From Cordilura impudica (Eukaryota > Arthropoda > Insecta > Diptera > Scathophagidae): a stretch of 64,000 nt of DNA. Under the pieces are notes generated by a model. It was not told the origin of the DNA, did not search any database, and saw only the letters and a list, made by a program, of their open reading frames with translations. The stretch is taken from NCBI GenBank assembly GCA_963682025.1, contig OY821517.1, positions 93,121,946-93,185,945 of the forward strand. The letters run 5' to 3'. Within the stretch, counting starts at the first letter, position 1, and each line of letters starts with the position of its first letter. Below, piece by piece: positions 45,645-57,712 of the stretch. The translations under genes were made by a program, and so were the position numbers.

Positions 45645-45852
45645 TGAAATTTTTTTTTTTTTTTTTTTATTTTTATTTTTTTTTTTAGCCTAGTTCCGCG
45701 AAGCCGATGGCTTATCTGCAGATTCTAATTTTGGCTAGTTTTTTTTTTTTTTTTTTTTTTTTTGCAGCGACACACCAAAGCCTCTGGTGGGAATCGAACC
45801 CACGACCCCCGCATGATAGGCGAGCACGCTACCTACTCACCTACCGGGGCGC
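45645..45852 (-). mobile_element. tRNA-derived SINE
   Basis: Minus strand: a tRNA-like head (45852-45778) with an A-box-like TAGGTGAGTAGG, an anticodon-like arm CTCGC/GCGGG, and a B box GGTTCGATTC inside a perfect GTGGG/CCCAC T-arm. Then an A-run, a body with GCCATCGGCTTCGCGG, and a terminal A-rich tail (45645-45684, seen as T on the plus strand). The acceptor ends do not pair, so it is not a working tRNA gene. Confidence 0.82.
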
Positions 45853-45853
45853 T

Positions 45854-48239
45854 TATAAATGCGTTTGCTTTAAAATAAAATAAATAATTATTTATTTATT
45901 TAATTATTTTTTATTTTTTTTTATCAGTTCAAAGATTAATAATATTTGTAATTACTACAAAATTTTATCTTTTGCCAATGTATGGGTCCTATTCATCCTC
46001 AGAAGGTATGGCATTGAAGATATTATTACAAATATATCATAAGTATCATATCTCCAGCAGAATGTACACAATAAAAAAAAAAAAAAAAATGATTTTAAAA
46101 ATTTTAATTATTATACTATTTTCTAAATTGTTTAGTTAATGTGAGACCTTGAAAATGCAGATTTTAAATCATGGTTTTTATTGGCGACCCTGATGACTAA
46201 ACTCCAGACAAAAATTGCGCATATAAATTGTAGTTACAGCATAAGTAAAATTGAAAGGAAAAATTGAGATCCTATACAACATCACTCCAACTTTACGTGT
46301 AAGTGATCAGCGAACAAATTTGTCAGGGTATTTTAGCAACAAGTTTCAAATATGGCACTTTACTTAAAAAGAGAAGATAAGTAGAAAAAACTTAATCATT
46401 CTTAGCCGTAAGATCGATAGCTTTTTTTCAACATAAGTATTCAGTTATCGTCACAGGGGTTCTATAACCTGGTATTTATCAATTGCTTAATAAACATAAG
46501 AACTTTTATATTGTTTGTTTTGTAACCACTAAGTGAGTCATTTAGTTTTTTGTTCTTAGTATCCCATATGAAAGGTAAACTAGATTTCACGGGACACGGT
46601 GAGGCCTAAAAAAATGTGTTACTTAAAATTTAACGTTTACTGTTAAGCGGTGATGAAATTTATTAAAAGTATCTTTAATGATACTTACATAGTGAGTTGT
46701 TTTATATGTGCACTTCAGAGTCAAATACAGAATATATAGTTTAGTCGGTAAATGCTTTAGTAAGCTACCTCACTTTATTCGAAACCAACACTGTTGCACC
46801 AACTCTCGTGCTAATGAAGTTTGTTGTAACGGAGAAGACGCATCTTAAAAACAAAACCGGATGCTTCAAAAAGAGCAAACGGAAATATATTTTGCCTTTT
46901 TGGTGGTTACACAAATACTTCAAATAATTTTGCTTCTTTGTTCTTTCGTCTTATTTACTTATTTTGTTTCCATTTAAAAAGATGTTGTGATGGAAAATAT
47001 CATTGAATTGTTGTGCTATGCCAAAGTGTATTGTATATTTCTGTATGATTGCATATATCTCCAGTTAGTCAGTTAGTTAGTTATTTACTTTATATGGAAA
47101 AGTAAAATGAAGTTGAAATGATGGGAAAATAATTCGAAATCTTGTTAAAATGACAATATCAACTATTTACTCACGCTGTATAGTTGTAACTTTTTGTGGT
47201 AACCAATAAAAAAAGACTGATGTTGGTCATTTGCTTTTTACAGCTTAGTTCAAAAATAAAATTTAATGAACCAAGTCAACTTACTGTTGCAATATGAATA
47301 AAAAATTTATATATGGGTGTGCAACAATACTTGCTGAGTATAAATATATTTTTTTTTTTGAATAAGGCGACAACCATTACCAGTAATGTCAATTAAAGAA
47401 AAGCGCGATATACTGTATTCAAAGATCCTTAAGTTAAAGGATTATTGTTTTTTAAAATCCACATTCGAAAATTAATATATGCGGTTTTAATTAATTAAAG
47501 TCATATATTTAGCGTACATTATTTAAATTGGCATTTGACATAGAATGTCCACTATAGGTGCTTCAAGTTCAATATTTGTTTTTATTATTCCGATTCCACC
47601 CATTTTCAACAAATCATTTTCAAAATTAACTTATTCGTCCACTTATCCAATTACGCACATTTTCGGCAGGGCTGCTTGTAGCAACAGATGACCTCACGCA
47701 AATTTGCAAAGCTCTGCCTGTCATAGAGCTCGATATAAAATTCTATACGTATACAATAGCAATTTATTGACTAAAAATGTGAATACTTTGTTGATATCCG
47801 GAAAATTTTTTTATTTATCTATAACGAAATCCATGTTTATATGTGCCTCGCAATTAGTGGTAAACTTTTTATTCTGATTCACCTTTTTATCCCATCAATG
47901 AAAGTAAATGAAATTGTGGAACAAGGTATATCATTGCAAGTTCAGTAACGACCAACATTATATTTCTATAATTAGTGGATTGTTAAAATTTGACAGAATA
48001 GAAACTGTGATAAAAAGATTGGATTACACGACCTATTAAACTTTTTAGAGACCTATTAAGCTTTCCAGAGACGGTAGTCCGATAAGCTTCTCAATAGTCA
48101 TAAGTTGAAGAATTATTACACCTTCATCATTAACCACGTATTTCAAGGATTAGTGTTAGTTTGATAAATTGCAAGTTAGTGTGTTAACTTCGGCTATGAC
48201 TTGATGTCGGTTATAGCTTCCACTTTGAAACGGTTGCCG
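45854..48239. other. No gene recognised (2.4 kb)
   Basis: The longest stretch without a recognised element. AT-rich, with a GTTAGTCAGTTAGTTAG patch near 47065 and no open frame of note. Could be old host intergenic or intron DNA. Confidence 0.5.
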
Positions 48240-48409
48240 ATACAATTTTTAAAAATTGTTTTTTTAAAGGTACCATTTTAAAAAAAAGGGTATTTAAAAA
48301 AAAAATAATTTTTGAAGAAAAGCTGTTTCTAATTAAAAAATTCATTTTTTAAGAAAGGTAATTTTGTAAAGAAATGTGTTTTTGTAAGTAAAAGTAATTT
48401 CTGGAATAA
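48240..48409 (+). repeat. Degenerate A/T-G array, left part
   Basis: Irregular units around AAAAGGTACTTTTTAAAA. The same pattern resumes at 53226, right after the Helitron, so the Helitron split a single array. Confidence 0.6.
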
Positions 48410-48777
48410 TCTTATATATAAAATTCTTCTATCGCGGTGTTTGTGGTAAAATTCCGCCGAAACGGCTCGACCGATTCTCATGAAATTTTGTGCGCATATT
48501 GGGTATGTCTGAGAATCGGACAACTTCTATTTATTTTTTGATAGGACCACTGGGAGGGGTACCCCCCATACAAAGTGAACTTTTAAAATCAGATATCTGG
48601 AGTACTATGATAGCCATAAGTGCCAGGACCACTTGAGATATCAAAAAAAAAAAAAAAATACCTGTCGTCCGTTCCTGAGACCTACCCAACATCCACACAA
48701 AATTTCATGAGAATCGGTCAAGACGTTTCGGAGGAGTTCAATTACAGACCCACGACACGAGAATTTTATATATAAGA
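48410..48777. repeat. Head-to-head Helitron H 5' ends
   Basis: TCTTATATATAAAATTC at 48410 and its inverse ending 48777; inside them CCGATTCTCATGAAATTTTG (48471) and its exact inverse near 48695. Together they make a 368-bp imperfect palindrome. Confidence 0.75.
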
Positions 48778-48860
48778 AGTTAAACTCCTCCTTTTTTGTC
48801 TTTCATTTTATTTTTTGTTTAGAGCGATTTGACTGCAATTCAGAATGTATGTATGTTTTA

Positions 48861-49030
48861 TCATAGGAAATTTTTGTATGTATAAATGGACCCGATAGGT
48901 GGCGCTGGGGTAAAGTCATTTCGAATATTCTTATTTACGGTGCGATTTTAATGAAACTAAGAATGTACATATATGTATGTTAGATGATGCCAAAAATTTT
49001 TTTGTTGGACCCGGTAGATGGCGCTGGCAT
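48861..49030 (+). repeat. Two 119-bp repeat units in Helitron H
   Basis: GGACCCGATAGGTGGCGCTG at 48888 and GGACCCGGTAGATGGCGCTG at 49007, each preceded by a TGTATGTA-rich stretch. Confidence 0.65.
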
Positions 49031-49039
49031 TCGAAAAAT

Positions 49040-52017
49040 AATGAGTTGTCAAATTTATTTAAATTTTATAAGTTCCAAAATTCACAAACGTTTTTATATA
49101 CAAATATTCTAACCAAAAAGGAAGGAAAAATTGCATTGGCTATTGCTTTATCCGGAATAGCCGCAACATTATTGCGTGGTGGTCGAACAGCTCATTCAGC
49201 ACTCAAATCACCGTTAAATGTACAAACGAATGAGAATGCCGTATTAATATAAAAAAACATTCCGGTATGGCAAAAGTTCTGCAAAAATGCAATATTATTA
49301 TTTGGGATGAATATAATATGGCTTACAAACATTCCCTAGAAGTACTACATAGAACTTTAAAAGATTTGAAAGGCAATGAAAGACTTTTTGGTGGAGCTCT
49401 CATTTTATTATTCATGATCCAACGGCTGACCAGTTTTCAAAACAACTACTTGGTTAAGTTAAAGACCTATTTAAGCCGCAAAAAATTTCGATGTCGATAA
49501 TATTAATGTTACTAGCTATTTTTACCCGGTCTTGCCCGGGATAAAAAGGCCTTTGACTTGAAAAATGGTTCACTATGCTTAGCAGGCGCTGGGCAGTAAA
49601 TTCATTTTTTATTTCAATTAAACATTTTTTGATTTTTTAATTTAGATGTTTTTATAAGATGCTGCAGCAAAAATGCTTCAGAAATAAGTTGCGAAATCGC
49701 TTTAAGTTTTTTTTTCAGTTTATTTATAAACATCAAATATAACGGAATGGTTCGCAAATTAAAGGAATCAAAACTTTTAAAAATTGAATTACTTCATTCA
49801 ATAAGTGATCATTATTGAGCAGAGACGTCAAATTCAAGTTTCAGAGATGAATTCAGAAATGAAAGACTAACGTGACGTTTAATATTGTGTCGCAAGGTTT
49901 CTTTAAGCAACTGCTTATAGTATATGTGTGGCCTATTTTGATCAACAGGTAATTATTTCACATACGTAGATAAAATTTGTCATACGACATTTCACTTAGC
50001 TGTGTTCCGCGAGCGAGTCACGCCCGATTCCGCGCGTTTGGCAGCCAGACCCGTGCTGCCGCGCAGTTGTTGTCGACTTATTTTAATCGCCAAAATATAT
50101 TTTTCAGATCATTGCGATAGTTTTGCTGAGCTATGTTCCGCGAGCGCGTCGCGTCCGCGTCCGCGCGTCAGCTTATTTTAATCGCCAAAATATATTTTTC
50201 AGATCATTGCGATATTTTAGCTGAGCTGTGTTCCGCGAGCGCGTCGCGTCCGCATCCGTCGCGTCCGCGTCCGCGCGCCTCGCGCCGCTTCCTCGCAGCT
50301 ACTACCCGTGCCTCCACTTAGTTCTCGTTTACTTATTTTAATTCCTAAAACATATTTTTTAGAGCATTGCGATATTTTAGCTGAGCTGTGTTCCGAGTCC
50401 GCGGTTGCGCGCCGTGCGCCGCTTACGCGCATTTTGCAACCACACCTGTGCTGCCGCGCAGCTGTTGCGAAATAAAATAAAAATTTCTATAGTGAACAAA
50501 TATACCAAAAAACAGAAAATTATTTTTGTATAAAAAGTGGGCGTAGAAGTAGGCGTGGCCGGCAAGAATCATACGGCGACCTCTCTGGAGTACAGAGATC
50601 GTGTGTAGAAAATTTCAGAGAAATCTGTTAAAAAAAAATTGTGTAGCGAACAAATGTACCAAAAAACAGAATATGAATTGTATACAAAAAGTGGGCGTAA
50701 CAGTAGGCGTGACCGGAACGAAGAATATGTCGACCTTCCCTGGAGCAGAGAGATCGTGTGTACCAAATTTCAGAGAAATCGGTTGAAAAATAAAAATTTT
50801 TATGGGGAACAAATATACCAAAAACGAAATGAATTGTATACAAAAAGTGGGTGTTAAAGTAGGCGTGGCCGGTACGAAGCATATGGCGAGCTTTTCTGGA
50901 GTACAGAGATAGTGTGTACCAAATTTCAGAGAATTCCGTTGAAAAATAAAAATTTGTATAACAAACAAATATACCAAAAAACAGAAAACGAATTGTATAC
51001 AAAAAGTGGGCGTAAAAGTAGGTGTGGCCGAAAGAAGCACCCGGTGACCTGGCCTGGGGTACTAAGATCGTGTCTACCAAACTTCAGAGAAATGCGTTGA
51101 AAAATAAAAATTTTTTATAGCGAACAAATATACCAAAAAGCAGAAAATGAATCGTATATAAAAAGTGGGCGTAAAAGTAGGCGTGGTCGATAAAAAGTAT
51201 ATGGTGACCTTAGCTGGAGCACAGGGATCGTGTGTACCGAATGTCAGAGAAATCTGTTAACAAATAAAAATTTGTATAATGAACAAATATGAATAAAACA
51301 GAAAATGAATTTTACATAAAAAGTGGGCGTGAAAGTAGGCGTGGCCGGTAAAAAGTGTATGGCGACCTTTCCTGGGGTATATAGATCGTGTGTACAAAAT
51401 TTCAGGAAAATCCGTTGAAAAATAAAAATTTGTATAGCGGTCAAACAAACAAACAAACAAACAAACAAACAAACAAACAGAAAATGAATTTTATATATAT
51501 AGATTATTCAGGACATGATTGATTCCGAAAGTGTTATTTCAAATCTATGGATAGTGTTGTTGAAGAAAATGAAGCAGTCAATTATCCAACAGAATTTTTG
51601 AATTCACTTGATGTACCCGATCTACCTCCACATTTATTAAAATTAAAAGTTGGTTCTCCAATAATTTTGCTACGTAACCTCAACGCTCCGAGACCATGTA
51701 ATGGCACCAGGATAATTGTTGAGAGGATAATACTTAATGTTATTGAGGCCACAATTCTCAAAGGCAATTTTAAAGGAGAACATGTCTTGCTGCCAAGAAT
51801 TCCTATGATTCCTATCGACACACTGATAACATTCATAAAATTGCAATTTCCGAACAGAATGGGCTTTACCATGACCATCAATAAATCTCAAGGACAATCA
51901 CTGCAAATATGTGGTTTGGACCTCGAAAACAGTTGTTTTTCCCGTATCAGAAAGCCAGCAAATTTATTAATTTACTGCCAGAATAAGGAAACTAAAAATA
52001 TTGTTCACTCTTTTTAG
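49040..52017 (+). pseudogene. Helitron Pif1-type helicase, split by Helitron A3
   Basis: Part 1 (to 49511): ALAIALSGIAATLLRGGRTA, HSALKSPLN, then after a short break IIWDEYNMAYKHSLEVLHRT, LKDLKGNERLFGGALILL; the Asp-Glu of the helicase motif II is kept, the Walker A loop and DFRQ motif are lost. Part 2 (51504-52017): SVVEENEAVNYPTEFLNSLD, LLKLKVGSPIILLRNLNAPR, TINKSQGQSLQICGLDLENS, with a ~10-residue gap before RKPANLLIY. Reading across 49511/51504 continues the frame (DVDN before, QDMIDSE after). The helicase unwinds DNA in rolling-circle transposition; this copy is dead. Confidence 0.85.
49512..51503 (-). mobile_element. Helitron family A, copy A3, inside Helitron H
   Basis: Minus strand: 5' TCTATATATATAAAATTC (51503) after A, 3' hairpin and CTAG (49515-49512) before T. 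Interior as in A1: TTTG microsatellite (51443-51480, seen as CAAA), tandem units (51430-50466), GC-rich units (50465-49995). Shorter than A1 by ~580 bp. Confidence 0.9.
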
Positions 52018-52149
52018 AATTACAATGATAGAAATATTTGGGTCATTCTTATACATACGTATGTTAAAATAAATATTTATTTTAATTTTCATAAATAAAA
52101 CATGGTCTTTCTTTAACAGTTTTAATATTAACAAATGCACAAACGTTTT

Positions 52150-53205
52150 TTTTATATAGATATATGCAGATTCTAACTAAAATTAAAAATTCATTGAGGG
52201 CAAAACAACGTTGAAGTTGATAAACATAATTAAAGCCATGTACAACAACACTACTCTACAAGTTCGGCATAATGGCATGACCAGTGAATCCTTTCAGACA
52301 AATGCTGGAGTGAAACAAGGATGCCCACTATCTCCTCTACTATTTGCTGTTGTATTAGATGAAGTCATGTTAAAGCTCTGCAGGAAAAAAGGGGTATCGT
52401 ATGGGACTTTCAAAAACATCTAGAAGATTTGGATTTCGCTGACGATATTTGCCTCATGTCACACAATTTTAACGACATGCAGAGCAAAGTGAATGATCTG
52501 GGAACACTGGCAAAGGAAGTTGGATTAGAGATAAACATTTCGAAAACACATTCCATAACCACATTCCAATACAAAACCGACGCATACAATATGTTAACTC
52601 ATTCTGCTACTTAGGATGTATAATGTCGATAGACGGCGGCATGGAAGAAGATGTGACAAACAGGCTGAAAAAGGCAAGATCAGCCTTTGGCCGCTTGAAT
52701 AGAACTTGGCGGTCACCCCAAATCTCGAAGAAGACAAAGATTCGAATATTTAACGCATGCGTGAAATCAACTCTACTGTACGGTAGCGAAACCTGGCTGA
52801 TGACAAGCGTAATAGTACAGAGACTACAGGTCTTTATAAATAAATGCCTGCGAATAATTTGTCGCATCTTTTGGCCGAAAACAATAACCAATACTGATCT
52901 TTGGAGATTGACGAACGAGGTACCTATAAATTGCCAAATAACAAAAAGAAAGTGGAAATGGATAGGGCACACATTAAGAAAGCCAAACGGTAGCATCACG
53001 AGGACTGCTTTAGAATGGAATCCTCAAGGCAGCCGACGCCCCGGTCGTCCAAAGAACTCTTGGCGCAGAACACTTAACCAAGAACTTAAAATATTAACCA
53101 AAGATTTTGATGAAATTAAAATTATATGTAACGACAGATTAAGTTGGAATAATCTTGTAGAAGCCCTATGTTCCCAAGTGGAATGAACAAAGGAAAAAAA
53201 AAACA
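52150..53205 (+). pseudogene. Non-LTR retrotransposon (RTE-like?) 3' part, in Helitron H
   Basis: Reads IIKAMYNNTTLQVRHNG, NAGVKQGCPLSPLLFAVVLD, a stop, LDFADDICLMSHNF (catalytic FADD), KEVGLEINISKTHS, then after a frame change SIDGGMEEDVTNRLKKARSA, FGRLNRTWRSP, LLYGSETWLM, RKWKWIGHTLRK, RRPGRPKNSWRR and a stop at 53184-53186, with an A-rich tail. AACGTTT flanks both sides (52145 and 53206), a likely target duplication. 5'-truncated with two interruptions. Clade uncertain. Confidence 0.75.
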
Positions 53206-53225
53206 ACGTTTGCGGGTCCAGCTAG

Positions 53226-53590
53226 TCACTTTATGAGAAAATTTACTTTTTTAAACAAAGTTTAATTTTTAGAGTATAGAAAAGGTTTTTTTTTTTTAAA
53301 GGCACTTTTTAAAATAGAGTTAGTGTTTCAAAAATAAAGAATTTTTCTTAGTAAAGCGCCTTTTTTAAAAAAGGGAATTTTAAAAAGGGTACTTTCGGAA
53401 AAAAGGCATTTTTTATAAAGGCAGTTTTTCATTTTTTTTTTTCAAAAAAGGTACTTTTTGAAAAAAGTGTAGTTTAAAAAATTCTTTTTTGAGAAAGATA
53501 TACTTCTAAAAAGTGGTTTTTCTTTGGAAGAAGGGTGCTGCTTCAGAATAATGTATTTGGAAAAAGGGTTTATTTTTCAAAATACGGTGA
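53226..53590 (+). repeat. Degenerate A/T-G array, right part
   Basis: Continues the pattern of 48240-48409: units such as AAAAAAGGGAATTTT and AAAGGCACTTTTTAAAA. Low-complexity. Confidence 0.6.
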
Positions 53591-53919
53591 GTTTAAAGCT
53601 GCAAGAAAATAAAAAGTTTGCTTGAGAATCACGTTTAAATGAAACTCCTTGTAAAGAAAATGAAAATCTATTTTTAATATTTGAAAAAATTTGCTATACT
53701 GTAAATACAAAACTATATATCGGTTACAAATCGCAAATAACAGAATATAAATAATTCTAAAGATGCGGTAATAATTGTTAAGATGTGGTCTCTACCACAA
53801 AAACCACTTTTTAAAATAATTTGCTAACTACCGTAAAATTAATAAAGGCTTTAACTTTTGTTTAAAACTCCTTGGACAATATTCAAATAATATATTTTTT
53901 GTCAGCGAAAATCTTACGC
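53591..53919. other. No gene recognised
   Basis: AT-rich leader between the array and the LINE remnant. Confidence 0.4.
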
Positions 53920-53949
53920 AGTATAATTCTAACATTCTACGTGCAGCTA

Positions 53950-54134
53950 TAAAATTAAAAAGGAAAATCGTCTTCACAGTGACTTTAGTATACGTGGTTT
54001 AGTATATATTAAAAAGACTGTGGAAGGCAACATAAGAAGAGTTGATGACATAGAATATCTGGATGATTTATTTCGAGAACCAGAACCAGCACCTAATGCT
54101 AATGCAAGTTTTGATACAACTTCGTATTAAAATC
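53950..54134 (+). pseudogene. Possible LINE ORF1 (gag-like) C-terminus
   Basis: A readable frame without start: LHSDFSIRGLVYIKKTVEGN, then RRVDDIEYLDDLFREPEPAP and a stop at ~54128-54130. The position directly before the ORF2 endonuclease and the acidic Pro-rich end fit the end of a LINE ORF1. Identification is tentative. Confidence 0.35.
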
Positions 54135-55785
54135 TTATTTTCAAACTATTTTACTTTATTTGTAGCACTTTATACCATTTTAAATACATTCATATTTCCG
54201 TTTATACAAATTTAAAATTTTTTTCATATCAGGAGTTCAACTAACAATTTATTTGTTAATAATAACTTTTTTATCAAAATATTTATTTCGTGCGTTACTC
54301 GTTCATTATTTTTAAAATTTATCAATGAACAATACTCATAGAATTAATTCCAGATATAAAGTTGTGAATATGTTTAAAGTCCTTGCCAATCAGAGGAAAG
54401 GTATAATATATCATATTAAGGAAAAATATTGACGAATTTAGATTGATCTTTGAAGACTCAGGTGTTGATTTTATATGTGTATAGGAAACATGGTTTGATT
54501 CCGAAAATATAGACTTTTCTGTTTCCTTAAATAAATTTAATATACATAGGGTTTATAGAGAAGATGGATATGTCGGCATTGCTATGTACATAAAAGAGTG
54601 TATTTCTTTTAGTGTCAAATGTTCTTCTAATGAAAATTGAGATTTTGAGGACATCAGTAATACAGATTATCTAAATTTAGTTGAGTATCTATTTATCGAG
54701 GTAAACAATGAAGGTAGGAAATTGCTTGTAGGAAGTGTTTATAGACCTAAGAAGAATCTTTGTACTAGGCGGTTTATTTGAACTTTGAAAACGCAAACAG
54801 TTTTGTACGTACATCCTACACACTTCACTGCAACAAATAATACGCTTTTGGATTTGTATTTCGTGAGAAACGAAATTAATATACTACTCTATGATCAATT
54901 GTCTGCGTCATGTTTCTCCAAGCATGATCTCATTTTCATGACTAACAACTTCCAACTTATTACACCAGTTGAGAGGATTAATTTTCGAGACTTCAAAAAC
55001 ATTAATTTCAGATTCCTCGAGGAAGAATTTTTCAAAATTGATTGGAATGTTTTGTATAGTTTGAATTCTGTAGATGACCGACTCTCTTTTCTGGAGCAAA
55101 ACCTAAATTATCTGTTTGATCTAACTGTATCAAGAAAAACGAAAACTATTAGTAATAAACAACTATTAGTAATAAGCATCAATCAAATATACATGAGGGT
55201 TACCTGGCTGCTAAGAGGTATATAAATAAAGTTATTAAAAAGGCCAAATCCTATTTTTATGCCGGAAAGTTTTCTTCCACCATTGACTCCAAAAGAATAC
55301 GGCAAACGATACGCGAAGTTGGTATCGGTTAATCTACGAATCGAGAACCATATTCGATTGATACCGATACAATCAACACAAAGTTTTTAAGTGTTCCTAT
55401 GGTTCAAGCAGGTAAATATTATTATATCAATAATCATTCGGATAACAATTCTGAATTTTTTTTTCTTTTGCTGCCGTAAACCAATGTGACGTTTTTCTAG
55501 TTTATTGGTTATAAAATCGAACTCTACAGGAGCGGACGGGATTAATCCTAAGTTTCTTAAGATTCTTTTACCTCAACTACTTCCAATTATGTCTTTTTTT
55601 CTTTAGCAATATATTAACTTCAAGCCACTTCCCATCGAATTGGAAAATAGCTAAAATAATTTCAATACCCAAAGCTGGTTCCGATTATAGACCAATAGCT
55701 ATTCCTCAAGTTCTCTCTAAAGTATTCGAACGTATTATGCATAACCAAATGACTTGTTTCTTAAACGACAAGAAAACAATTCAAT

Positions 55786-57712
55786 TTCAATTTATTTAGA
55801 TCAACTATTATTTACATTGTGTCTTAATATAATTATGCAAAAAGAGTTCAAGAATTTATCATTTTCTACTTAATAATTATTGTTAATTTATTGAATTTTA
55901 TATATATACATTTAAATAATATTGGAGGTAAAAATTTTCTAAAACCTATTTGAAGTTATGATAAAACTTAAACTAAGAACTTATTAACTACCTAAGCTGA
56001 AGCTAGTTCATTACCATGGGCATGTTGAGAATTTCAACAACGGCAATAAAAGCTACGGGAGAGTCTATTAATTTTGCTTTCCACTAACTCTATATCTGCA
56101 AGAGCATGAAGTCGGCAGGTAGAAAAATACCTTGGAAGGTTATAGATTAACTTAAGCAATTTGTTTTGGGAAATTTGTATTTTATTTATACGGCATTTTG
56201 CGCTATTTGACCAGACAGGGGCTGCATAAAACATAACCGCCTGAAAAATTTACTTAAATATGAGTTTTTTGTTGTTTATGTTTAGCCTTGAATTCCGGTT
56301 TATAAAATGATAGATTATTCGTATTAATATATTAATTTTATTTACAATATCTGGTATATGGTCTTTAAATTTCATTTTAGGGTCTAATATTACTCCTAAA
56401 TATTTAACTTTCTGTTCCCATTGAATTAAGGCATTATTTATGTTGATATTTGTCTGTGGAATGTAACAAACTTTTCGTTTCCTAGTGAAATATATGGCTT
56501 GCGTTTTGTCATCATTCAGCATTATTTTCCATCTATTAAAATATGAGGAAATTTCAACTAAGGCTCTTTGAATGTTGGTTATAACATCCACAGCTAAAGT
56601 TTCAGAGAAAAGTATAGCTGTATCATCAGCAAAAATGGATATGGTGCAATACTCGAGTTGAGGGATATCATAGGTATATAAATCTTATAGTATTGGTGAT
56701 AGACAAGAGCCCTGTGGGCAACCAGCTGGAACATTAAAACTTTCCGAACAATAGGAACCAATGTGTACTTTAAAAGTACGGAAAGAGAGAAAGGACTGAA
56801 TAATTTATTATATTATATAAAATGGGAATTGTAAGTTAATCATTTTATATATAAGCCCATCATGCCATACAGAATCGAAAGCCGCTTTAACGTCCAGTAA
56901 TACCAATCCAGTGGATTTTTGCTTGTTGAAATTAAAATTCACTAAATTTGTTATTCGCACTAACGGTTGAATTGTATTGTGTTGATTTCGAAAACCAAAC
57001 TGATATGAAGGTATGATATTGTTCGCTTTAATAAAATTTATCACTTTTCCTTTAACAACTTTCTCAAGTATTTTGCTAATGGAAGATAGTAGGCTAATAG
57101 GTCGGTATGAAGAAAGCATATCTTGTGGTTTGTTAGGCTTTTTAATTGGAATGATCTTAGACTTTTTAAGCTCTTGTGGAAAGTAACAGAGAATTAAACA
57201 TTGATTTATTATGGTAGTTAAATACTTTATTCCCTTTTTAGGAAGAGCTTTTAAACAGCTGTTATTAATACCATCATCTCCTGGTGACTTTCTGATTTTC
57301 AGGTTATGTATAATGCGAGATATATGTGAGGCATTTATTGAAAGATGGGATGTTGAGTTTGGGGTTGATAATTGAAACGCTCGAAGGGTGTCGCTTACCA
57401 GAGAATTTGTTGCTGGATCACCAAGATTGGAAGCAATCGAATGGTTTAAAGCAAAAGTTTGTGCAAGGATTTCGCATTTTCGGAGTTGGTTGTATAGCAT
57501 GATGTGTTGTCTTTCAAAATTGGAATGTTATTACATTTTTTTCTTAAAATTTTCGTTAGCTTCCAAAAAGGGGAAGAGCCTTTATCCAACGTAGAAATAA
57601 GGTGATCCCGCGATTTGTTTTTAAGTTTATCCATTTCCTCGCAAATAATTTTATTAATCATTTTTATGTCGTACAAATCATTACAGTCTCTAAAGTGTTG
57701 CCAAGAAATCAC
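55786..57712 (-). mobile_element. Jockey-type LINE, 5'-truncated, inside another LINE
   Basis: Minus strand: from ~57712 the ORF2 linker, then reverse transcriptase, then a 3' UTR ending near 55790 in an A-rich tail. It sits antisense in the reverse-transcriptase gene of the plus-strand LINE, whose frame resumes at 57713. Confidence 0.82.
56034..57712 (-). pseudogene. Jockey-type reverse transcriptase
   Basis: 57712-57446: KLKNKSRDHLISTLDKGSSP, FWKLTKILRKK. 57500-56808: LKIRKSPGDDGINNSCLKAL, YRPISLLSSISKILEKVVKG, YQFGFRNQHNTIQPLVRI, GLVLLDVKAAFDSVWHDGLI (first catalytic Asp). ~56740-56600: CPQGSCLSPIL, a stop, ISIFADDTAILFSETL (FADD). 56591-56250: NRWKIMLNDDKTQAIYFTRK, VKYLGVILDPKMKFKDHI. 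56234-56034: APVWSNSAKCRINKIQISQN. Three or four frame breaks; all catalytic motifs still readable. Confidence 0.85.

Larger units (their letters stand above)
48410..53225 (+). mobile_element. Helitron family H, helicase-bearing, with two nested elements
   Basis: 5' end TCTTATATATAAAATTC (48410) after A; 3' end ACAACGTTTGCGGGTCCAG and CTAG (53222-53225) before T. The interior keeps pieces of the Pif1-type helicase gene, a Helitron A insertion (49512-51503) and a LINE (52150-53205). The Rep (HUH) part is missing. Confidence 0.8.

Noticed and set aside
45778..45852. Functional tRNA gene
   Set aside because: Acceptor ends do not pair and an A-tail with SINE body follows; it is the head of a SINE.
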